In this document: positions 1-5,286 of the stretch, in pieces
Layout: each line of letters begins with the position of its first letter
How positions within the stretch are numbered: the stretch's first letter is position 1
NCBI GenBank assembly: GCA_030632465.1
Contig: DAOVUR010000144.1
Location: 1-5,286 of the forward strand
Length of the DNA stretch: 5,286 nucleotides
Reading direction: 5' to 3'
Source: a bacterium
GTDB lineage: Bacteria > Verrucomicrobiota > Kiritimatiellia > UBA8416 > CAMZLY01
Program-made: the position numbers and the translations under genes
The notes under the pieces: generated by a model
The model's input: only the letters and a program-made list of their open reading frames with translations
What the model was told of the DNA's origin: nothing
The model's database searches: none

Positions 1-1068
1 AGGGCTGCTGGTAGTTCTAGTTCAGTAAGAATTAATATACCTGATGATGCGATTGTATATTCTCCTATGGTTGAGTTGGCTTTGAAAAGTATTAAACCGG
101 GGCGGAAGAAGCGTATTCGGACATTTAATCCTTTATCGATGACAACAGAAGATATATTGGTGAAGGCATTACGTTATGAAAGTATAACCAATATGAATAA
201 GGTTTGTTCTGCAACTCTGCTTTCAGCTGATTATCAAGGCTTAAATATTCTTACTTGGATTGATAGTGAAGGGAAGGTGTTACGTCAAGAGACTCCGTTT
301 GGCTGGACATTGGAAGCGTGTGATGCTGAAACAGCATTGGTTAATATTGAGGGTGGTGCAGGTGGTTATGATCTTCTGGATGGGTTAGCGGTTCCTGTTC
401 AAGGTGGGGTTGATATAGAGCGCAGTCTTGATAAGTTAGAAATAAAGATTAATGGATTCGCTTTAGATCCAGAGTTCCTTGTGACTCATAGGCAGCAAGT
501 GTTGAAGCAAGGATCTAATAGTGTTGATATGGTATTGTTAAAAGAGACGATACCGACCAATAGTATCTCTTTAAGTGCTATGCCTAGTGATGTGCAGGAG
601 TTTCTTGAGAGCTCTATCTATATTCAGTCAGATGATAAGAATATTATGGCTAAGGCTAAGTCTATTATTGGTTCAGAAGAGAACAGTATGAAAGTTGCAC
701 TGGCTATTTGCGACTGGGTGAATGAGAATATGGATAAGACACCTGCGATTAGTGTACCATCGGCTAGAGAAATTCTTAAGGTTATGTCTGGTGATTGTAA
801 TGAGCATACTTACCTATTTACCGCATTAGCGCGCTCTGTTGGGTTGCCGACAAAAGTTACCGTAGGTATAGTTTATAATAAAGGGTTTTTCTACTATCAT
901 GCATGGCCTGCAGTTTATGTTGGGCGCTGGGTGGAGATGGATCCTACGTTTGGACAGCATGCGGTTGATGTGACGCATATAAAATTACTTGAGGGTGAGT
1001 TGCAGGAACAGATGAAACTGATGGGTGTGATTGGACGGATTAGTATAGTAGTAAATAGTGAAAAATGA
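1..1068 (+). CDS. Transglutaminase-like domain protein (5' end missing)
   Basis: The reading frame is open from the first base to a TGA at 1066-1068, giving 355 visible codons. The in-frame ATG at 67 has no Shine-Dalgarno sequence and the frame continues upstream of it, so the gene starts outside the window. The C-terminal third is a transglutaminase core of the papain-like fold. It has a GDCNEHT motif with the candidate nucleophile Cys at visible residue 266 (codon 796), YYHAW with His 300 (codon 898), and EMDPTFG with Asp 314 (codon 940). The spacing and order fit the Cys-His-Asp triad of bacterial members. The N-terminal two thirds (visible residues 1-200) I do not recognise as a named domain. 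They contain a segment of the type TWIDSEGKVLRQETPFG that looks like beta-rich repeats found before such cores. Family members are mostly proteases or amidases rather than cross-linkers. Substrate and location are unknown because the N-terminus, where a signal peptide or membrane anchor would lie, is missing. lipA follows 40 bases later on the same strand. Confidence 0.85.
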   Translation, partial: RAAGSSSSVRINIPDDAIVYSPMVELALKSIKPGRKKRIRTFNPLSMTTEDILVKALRYESITNMNKVCSATLLSADYQGLNILTWIDSEGKVLRQETPFGWTLEACDAETALVNIEGGAGGYDLLDGLAVPVQGGVDIERSLDKLEIKINGFALDPEFLVTHRQQVLKQGSNSVDMVLLKETIPTNSISLSAMPSDVQEFLESSIYIQSDDKNIMAKAKSIIGSEENSMKVALAICDWVNENMDKTPAISVPSAREILKVMSGDCNEHTYLFTALARSVGLPTKVTVGIVYNKGFFYYHAWPAVYVGRWVEMDPTFGQHAVDVTHIKLLEGELQEQMKLMGVIGRISIVVNSEK

Positions 1069-1095
1069 GTATCCAACAATCAATGCCCAATATTT

Positions 1096-1101
1096 AAGGA
1101 A
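1096..1101 (+). promoter_or_regulatory. Ribosome binding site that decides the lipA start
   Basis: AAGGAA lies 7 bases before the ATG at 1109, which is ideal spacing. The in-frame GTG at 1058 would add 17 residues and overlap the upstream gene by 11 bases. It has no purine-rich site ahead of it (the bases before it read tagtagtaaata), so the downstream ATG is preferred. Confidence 0.75.
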
Positions 1102-1108
1102 AGAAGTT

Positions 1109-1990
1109 ATGAATATTGATAAAAAAAATAAACTGGGACCGAAACCACCATGGTTAAAGGTTAAGATTGGTTCTGGCGCTGAGTATAAGAAGTTGAGGTC
1201 ATTGCTTAAGGGGCAGGGGTTGCATACTGTTTGTGAAGAGGCACTATGTCCTAATATGGGGCGGTGCTGGGATAAGGGGCGCGCTACAGTGATGATCCTT
1301 GGTGATACTTGTACTCGCTCATGCAGGTTTTGTGGGGTTGCATCGCAGGCGCCGCATACTCCTGATGTAACGGAGCCTTCAAGAGTAGCTGAGGCGATCA
1401 AGAATATGGGGCTTAAAGATGTAGTTATAACATCGGTTACTCGCGATGACCTGCCTGATGGTGGTGCAACAATATGGGCAGAAACTATCAAAAGAGTGGC
1501 GGAGGCTGTTCCTGATATTGGTATCGAAGTATTGATCCCTGATTTTAATGGTGATGAAGCTGCGCTAGATATGGTTATAGCGGCAAAGCCAGTTGTATTG
1601 GGGCATAACTTGGAAACTGTTCCTCGTTTATATTCTGAAGTTAGGCCTCAGGCGGATTATCAGCAGTCGCTGGATGTACTGAAGTATGCGCATGATAGAG
1701 GCATGATTGTTAAGAGTGGAATTATGGTTGGCATTGGTGAAACCAATGATGAAATAAAATCTCTTATGCAGGATGCCGTAAAAACCGGCTGTAATATCTT
1801 TTATATTGGGCAGTATTTGCAACCATCTAAGCAGCATCTAGCAGTTGAGCGTTATGTGACACCTGATGAGTTTGAGCAGTATAAGAGTTGGGGATTAGAA
1901 ATGGGGTTTGATGTGGTTGTTTCTGCACCATTAGTAAGAAGCTCTTATCATTCTGATGAGCAGGAGGAGTTTCTTAAAGGTAGTTTGTAA
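1109..1990 (+). CDS. lipA: Lipoyl synthase (radical SAM)
   Basis: Lipoyl synthase inserts two sulfur atoms at C6 and C8 of octanoyl groups carried on the lipoyl domains of 2-oxoacid dehydrogenases and the glycine cleavage H protein. It acts in the cytoplasm. From the ATG at 1109 the product is 293 aa, slightly shorter than the roughly 320 aa E. coli enzyme. The family's signature clusters are all visible. The auxiliary 4Fe-4S cluster ligands are Cys42, Cys47 and Cys53 (CEEALCPNMGRC). The radical SAM cluster ligands are Cys68, Cys72 and Cys75 (CTRSCRFC). The C-terminal RSSY motif at residues 277-280 supplies the unusual serine ligand of the auxiliary cluster. Other typical blocks are PPWLK near the N-terminus, TSVTRDDLPDGG, and GHNLETVPRLY. 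No lipB (octanoyltransferase) is in view. The 40-base gap to the transglutaminase-like gene allows co-transcription. No clear intrinsic terminator follows. Identity is secure; only the start is a choice. Confidence 0.97.
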   Translation: MNIDKKNKLGPKPPWLKVKIGSGAEYKKLRSLLKGQGLHTVCEEALCPNMGRCWDKGRATVMILGDTCTRSCRFCGVASQAPHTPDVTEPSRVAEAIKNMGLKDVVITSVTRDDLPDGGATIWAETIKRVAEAVPDIGIEVLIPDFNGDEAALDMVIAAKPVVLGHNLETVPRLYSEVRPQADYQQSLDVLKYAHDRGMIVKSGIMVGIGETNDEIKSLMQDAVKTGCNIFYIGQYLQPSKQHLAVERYVTPDEFEQYKSWGLEMGFDVVVSAPLVRSSYHSDEQEEFLKGSL

Positions 1991-2125
1991 GACGCTGTAG
2001 AGAGTAGTAATGGGTTTTGCTGAATAAATTATGCCGTATGATGCATATATCTTGTTTGGATATCGCTGATTATGGTATAAAAGATAGCTTATCTGAAATA
2101 TGTTGTTTCTTAGTATAGGTGAGAT
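1991..2125 (+). other. Intergenic region between lipA and the EIIA gene
   Basis: This 135-base AT-rich stretch is the only sizeable gap in the window. It carries the candidate promoter at 2052-2081 and a short inverted repeat at 2082-2094. I see no GC-rich hairpin followed by a run of T that would end lipA transcription. There is also no TPP-riboswitch-like element, despite the thiamine gene downstream. Confidence 0.7.
2052..2081 (+). promoter_or_regulatory. Candidate sigma70-type promoter with extended -10
   Basis: A -35-like TTGTTT at 2052-2057 is followed after 18 bases by TATAAA at 2076-2081. The bases just before the -10 are TGG, matching the extended -10 pattern TGn. Transcription would start near 2088, giving a leader of about 38 bases before the EIIA ATG at 2126. 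It would serve the EIIA-thiE-purL set. This rests on consensus matching by eye only. Confidence 0.5.
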
Positions 2126-2578
2126 ATGAATTTTGCTGAATGTTTACAGAATAGTTGTATTACTCTTGATATCAAGGGTGAGACTAAAAGTGAGATAATC
2201 ACTGAGTTAGTGGACTTGCTAGATGTTGCTGGCAAGATTACTGATCGAGCGGCTGTGCTAAAGGCTGTATTTGATCGAGAAGAGCAGGTTTCTACAGGGC
2301 TACAGTTGGGTGTCGCAATGCCGCATGGTAAAACTGTTGCCCTTCGAGAGATGATCGTTGCCGTTGGCTTAAAGAAGGGTGGCGTAGATTTTGACTCATT
2401 AGATGGTAAGCCTTCTAATATATTTATCATGACAGTCTCTTCAGTATTAAATGCGAATGAGCATATTGAGTTTTTAGGTGCGATGAGTAGTATGTTGACT
2501 CATTCGGCCATTAGAAAGGCTGTGTTGAATTCGCAGAGCAGCCAAGAGTTAATAGATGTTTTAAAGGGTGACGAGTAG
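2126..2578 (+). CDS. PTS EIIA domain protein, fructose/nitrogen (PtsN-like) family
   Basis: This 150-aa protein is a single EIIA type-2 domain, the usual length for PtsN and stand-alone fructose-type EIIA proteins. The core motif REEQVSTGLQLGVAMPHGK contains the phosphorylatable histidine, His67, in its normal setting. The block KKGGVDFDSLDGKP at about residues 103-116 and the helix with HIEFLGAMSSML at about 131-142 are also typical. In the family, this histidine accepts phosphate from HPr or NPr. Transport versions pass it to EIIB, while PtsN-type versions regulate other proteins. No EIIB, EIIC, HPr, rpoN or rapZ gene adjoins it, so it is neither in a sugar operon nor in the classic ptsN context. 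I infer a regulatory role and leave the symbol blank. AGGTGA at 2117-2122 is the likely ribosome site, rather close to the ATG. thiE begins 3 bases after the TAG stop, so the two are probably co-translated. Confidence 0.9.
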   Translation: MNFAECLQNSCITLDIKGETKSEIITELVDLLDVAGKITDRAAVLKAVFDREEQVSTGLQLGVAMPHGKTVALREMIVAVGLKKGGVDFDSLDGKPSNIFIMTVSSVLNANEHIEFLGAMSSMLTHSAIRKAVLNSQSSQELIDVLKGDE

Positions 2579-2581
2579 AGT

Positions 2582-3241
2582 ATGAGCAGTTTGCATGAGA
2601 AAAGAATGGATATCTTTAAGAGGGCTGGGCTGTACCTAGTTACATCTGAGGTTATGTCGGAAGGACGCACTACTCGTGAGATCGTCAAGGCGGCTCTACT
2701 GGGTGGCGTTAAATTGATCCAACTTCGCGAGAAAGGTTTGTCTGGCAAAGAGCTATTTGAGTTAGCTAAAGATGTGCGGGCTATGACTGCTGCTGCCGGA
2801 GCCTTATTGATCATTAATGATGGACTTGATGTTGCGATGGGCGTGGGCGCTGATGGTGTTCACCTCGGGCAGGATGATTTTCCTCTTTCGGAAGCGAGGC
2901 GATTGGTGCCAGATATGATCCTGGGTTCATCTTCACATGATGTGGAAGAGGCTATAGCTGCTGAGCAAGAGGGTGCATCTTATGTGAATATAGGTCCGAT
3001 TTTTACTACCGGTACCAAAGTATGGACTAAGGACTATTTAGGTATAGATGGAATTAAGGAGATAGCGCCAGTTTTGAAAAATGTTCCGTTTACTGTTATG
3101 GGCGGAATCAAGAAGAAGCATATCCCCGAACTGCTGGAAGCAGGTGCTCGGACAATTGCTTTAGTGACAGCGGTAACTGCGGCTGATGATCCAGAAGCAG
3201 CAACAAGAGAACTTTTGAATGAAATTAATGTTGGGAGATAG
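2582..3241 (+). CDS. thiE: Thiamine-phosphate synthase
   Basis: ThiE couples HMP pyrophosphate with the carboxylated thiazole phosphate to give thiamine phosphate, in the cytoplasm. The 219-aa product is a normal length for this TIM-barrel family. Visible landmarks in order are LYLVT (17-21), QLREK with Arg49 and Lys51 (47-51), ND at 79-80, GADGVHLGQDD (89-99), GSSSH (115-119), GPIFTTGTK (138-146), and MGGI (173-176). These keep the pyrophosphate- and magnesium-binding residues, which argues for ThiE rather than the related TenI aminohydrolase or regulator. Two mild departures are Thr142, where a proline is usual before the T-x-T-K loop, and LVTAVT (194-199), where many ThiE proteins have VVSAI. 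The start at 2582 is 3 bases past the EIIA stop, and AAGGG at 2564-2568 may serve as the ribosome site. An alternative ATG at 2606 would drop 8 residues and still keep the barrel. No thiM, thiD or other thi gene is in view and no TPP riboswitch precedes the operon. Confidence 0.93.
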   Translation: MSSLHEKRMDIFKRAGLYLVTSEVMSEGRTTREIVKAALLGGVKLIQLREKGLSGKELFELAKDVRAMTAAAGALLIINDGLDVAMGVGADGVHLGQDDFPLSEARRLVPDMILGSSSHDVEEAIAAEQEGASYVNIGPIFTTGTKVWTKDYLGIDGIKEIAPVLKNVPFTVMGGIKKKHIPELLEAGARTIALVTAVTAADDPEAATRELLNEINVGR

Positions 3242-3248
3242 TAGATAG

Positions 3249-5286
3249 ATGAGACCATTAATGTTAAGAGGGCAAGAGGCCTTTTCGCAGTTTAGAGTTG
3301 ATGCAATAATAGATGATATGCAAGTTGGGTATCCTGAACTTGATGTTTTGTGCGTTTCGGCAAGATATATATATTTTATTGAGTCTGAAGAGGAGCTATC
3401 TGAAGATTCAGCAGTGAAGGTTTCATCACTGCTTGGTGCAGCAGAAGCTTTTGTTGAGGGTAGTGGGTTTTTTGTTACACCACGTAAAGGTGCTATCTCT
3501 CCATGGTCATCTAAGGCGACAGATATTTTTCATAATTGTGGTTTAAGTGATATTGTGCGTGTTGAACGTGGGATATATTATTGTGTGACCAATAGTGCTG
3601 GAGAGACTATTGGGCTTGATAAGCTGGGTGGCGGACTGAGTCTTCTATATGATCGCATGACAGAGGGTGTTTATAATGATGTATCTGATATCTTTGCGCA
3701 TCCTGAACCAGCTCCATTTAAAAGCTTTGATATTTTGGGTGCTGGACGCTCGGCATTGGATGAGGCTAATACATCTATGGGGTTAGCACTTAGTGATGAA
3801 GAAATTGATTATCTATATGATGCTTATAGTAAGATTGAGCGTAATCCAACTGATGTAGAGTTACTTATGTTTGGTCAGGTTAATTCAGAACATTGTCGCC
3901 ATAAGATCTTTAATGCCGATTGGATTATTGATGGCAAGCAGATGGATGATTCTCTCTTTGGTATGATTCGTAATACGCATAAGTTGAATCCTGAAGGTAC
4001 CATTGTTGCCTATAAAGATAATTCTGGTGTGATGGAAGGTTTCCCTGATAGTTGGTTCGAAGTTAATAGTGGTGATGACAAGATTTACCGCTATAACGAG
4101 ACGCAGGTTGATATGATTATGAAGGTGGAGACGCATAACCACCCAACAGCTATTTCTCCTTATCCTGGTGCTGCAACGGGTGTTGGTGGTGAGATTCGTG
4201 ATGAAGGTGCGACTGGAACAGGTAGCAAGAGCAAGGCTGGGATAGCGGCATTTATGGTTTCTGATTTACGCGTGCCAGGTTTTGCTATGCCGTGGGAGCG
4301 TGAGATTGCTGAGTTACCGTCACGTCTTGCAACGTCCTTGGATATTATGACAGAAGGACCTATTGGTGGTGCTCGTTTTGGTAATGAATTTGGGCGGCCG
4401 CAACTATGTGGGTTTTTCAAAACTTTAGAACAGTCTAATGCTGGACGTTATTATGGATATCATAAACCGATTATGGTTGCTGGTGGTATGGGTAATATCA
4501 AACGCATGCATGTTGAGAAGAGTGATATTCCTGAAGAGTCATATATTATTCAGATAGGTGGGCCGGCCATGAAGATTGGTATAGGTGGTGGTGCTGCTTC
4601 ATCAATGGATACGGGAACTAACTCGGCTGAATTGGATTTTAATTCCGTGCAGCGTGAAAATGCTGAGATGGAACGGCGTTGTCAGGAGGTTATCAATACA
4701 TGTGTTGCGCTTAATGAAGAAAATCCGATTTTGAGTATTCACGATATTGGCGCTGGTGGGCTTTCTAATGGTTGTCCTGAGTTAGTTGCTGATACAGGCG
4801 GTAAGTTTGATCTGCGTGCAATTAATAACGAAGACAAGTCGATGAGCCCTATGGAAATATGGTGTTGCGAGGCGCAGGAACGTTATGTGTTAGCAGTATT
4901 ACCGAGTGATCTTGAGCTCTTTTTATCGTTATGTGAACGAGAGCGCTGTCCGGTAGCAGTGGTAGGACAGGCGACAGGTGATAAACATTTATCACTTACT
5001 GATGACCATTTTAATAATAAGCCAATTGATATTGATATCGGCGTTATTCTAGAAAAGCCACCAAAGATGTTGCGTGATGTGGCGCATGCTGAAAAAGATT
5101 TGGTAGAACTTGATCTTGCTGGAGTATCTTCAGCCGATGCGTTGGAGAGAGTCTTGCACTTGCCTGCTGTTGCTAATAAGACATTCTTAATTACAATTGC
5201 TGACCGTAGCATTACTGGTATGGTTGCACGTGATCAGATGGTTGGTCCTTATCAGACTCCTGTTGCTGATTTGGCAGTTACTGCTA
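3249..5286 (+). CDS. purL: Phosphoribosylformylglycinamidine synthase, large single-chain type (3' end missing)
   Basis: PurL converts FGAR to FGAM using ATP and glutamine, the fourth step of purine synthesis. The frame is open from the ATG at 3249 to the window edge, giving 679 codons, about half of the roughly 1295 aa expected for the single-chain proteobacterial enzyme. The N-terminal PurS-like domain spans about 1-150 and includes TPRKGAISPWSSKATDI. The helical linker ends with NSEHCRHK at 212-219. The first FGAM synthase domain follows. It contains ETHNHPTAISP from 294, the GAATG and GGEIRDEGATG nucleotide-binding segment, DIMTEGP (365-371), GGGAASSM from 446, and HDIGAGGLSN (498-507). 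MVARDQMVGP lies at 658-667 near the edge. The second synthase domain and the C-terminal glutamine amidotransferase domain lie beyond the window. The start is 7 bases after the thiE stop, with GGGAGA at 3233-3238 as a somewhat distant ribosome site. The next ATG, 12 bases on, is an alternative. The N-terminus LRGQEAFSQFR matches the E. coli beginning, supporting this start region. No frameshift or stop is seen. Confidence 0.97.
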   Translation, partial: MRPLMLRGQEAFSQFRVDAIIDDMQVGYPELDVLCVSARYIYFIESEEELSEDSAVKVSSLLGAAEAFVEGSGFFVTPRKGAISPWSSKATDIFHNCGLSDIVRVERGIYYCVTNSAGETIGLDKLGGGLSLLYDRMTEGVYNDVSDIFAHPEPAPFKSFDILGAGRSALDEANTSMGLALSDEEIDYLYDAYSKIERNPTDVELLMFGQVNSEHCRHKIFNADWIIDGKQMDDSLFGMIRNTHKLNPEGTIVAYKDNSGVMEGFPDSWFEVNSGDDKIYRYNETQVDMIMKVETHNHPTAISPYPGAATGVGGEIRDEGATGTGSKSKAGIAAFMVSDLRVPGFAMPWEREIAELPSRLATSLDIMTEGPIGGARFGNEFGRPQLCGFFKTLEQSNAGRYYGYHKPIMVAGGMGNIKRMHVEKSDIPEESYIIQIGGPAMKIGIGGGAASSMDTGTNSAELDFNSVQRENAEMERRCQEVINTCVALNEENPILSIHDIGAGGLSNGCPELVADTGGKFDLRAINNEDKSMSPMEIWCCEAQERYVLAVLPSDLELFLSLCERERCPVAVVGQATGDKHLSLTDDHFNNKPIDIDIGVILEKPPKMLRDVAHAEKDLVELDLAGVSSADALERVLHLPAVANKTFLITIADRSITGMVARDQMVGPYQTPVADLAVTA

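Noticed and set aside
1065..1097. Tiny frame starting at the ATGA overlapping the stop of the transglutaminase-like gene
   Set aside because: It is only 10 codons with no ribosome site of its own. It could at most be a coupling peptide before lipA, and nothing supports that.
985..1491. Minus-strand open frame of 168 codons across the transglutaminase/lipA junction
   Set aside because: It lies opposite the conserved LipA cysteine motifs and the end of the upstream gene. The translation is low-complexity-like with no recognisable domain. It is a shadow frame.
1991..2050. Possible intrinsic terminator after lipA
   Set aside because: Only weak AT-rich pairing (ATGC at 2031-2034 with GCAT at 2042-2045) and no following T-run, so it is not called.
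2110..2430. Minus-strand frame opposite the EIIA gene
   Set aside because: The plus-strand frame encodes a clear EIIA domain with its active histidine. The reverse translation is serine-rich and matches nothing I know.
3242..3248. PurR-type operator or purine riboswitch ahead of purL
   Set aside because: The gap is only 7 bases, and no ACGCAAACGTTTGCGT-like palindrome or purine aptamer is visible in the surrounding sequence.
3885..5212. Three minus-strand frames (3885-4142, 4160-4420 and 4883-5212) opposite purL
   Set aside because: All lie under uninterrupted, strongly conserved PurL coding sequence on the plus strand and show no family features.

Overview
The window is a compact bacterial chromosome segment with every recognisable gene on the + strand and no sign of a mobile element, CRISPR array, tRNA or rRNA. 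By eye the base composition is roughly 40% GC, with AT-rich codon choices (GAT, ATT, TTA, GTT). It looks like a Gram-negative housekeeping region. The large single-chain PurL at the right end aligns, from memory, closely along its length with the gamma-proteobacterial enzyme. The LipA, ThiE and EIIA proteins have wording that also recalls delta-proteobacterial or PVC-group relatives. I therefore place the organism only as a Gram-negative bacterium, possibly a gamma-proteobacterium, with low certainty.

Layout: positions 1-1068 hold the 3' part of a gene for a transglutaminase-like (papain-fold) protein that begins left of the window. After a 40-base gap comes lipA (1109-1990), encoding lipoyl synthase. 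A 135-base intergenic stretch follows, with a good candidate sigma70-type promoter (extended -10) at 2052-2081. Behind it lie three tightly packed genes: a stand-alone PTS EIIA domain protein of the fructose/nitrogen family (2126-2578), thiE (thiamine-phosphate synthase, 2582-3241) and the 5' half of purL (from 3249, running off the right end). The gaps inside this set are 3 and 7 bases, so it is very probably one transcript.

How they work together: LipA inserts sulfur into protein-bound octanoyl groups to make lipoyl cofactor. ThiE joins the two halves of thiamine. PurL makes FGAM, the precursor of AIR, which feeds both purine synthesis and, through ThiC, the pyrimidine half of thiamine. Thiamine diphosphate and lipoate are both cofactors of 2-oxoacid dehydrogenases, so the window has a loose cofactor/purine theme. 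The EIIA protein is the unusual member. It carries the phosphorylatable histidine but has no transporter subunits beside it, so a regulatory role is plausible but unproven. I found no convincing novel multi-gene system. The observations most worth checking are the orphan EIIA in a thiE-purL operon and the unidentified N-terminal half of the transglutaminase-like protein.
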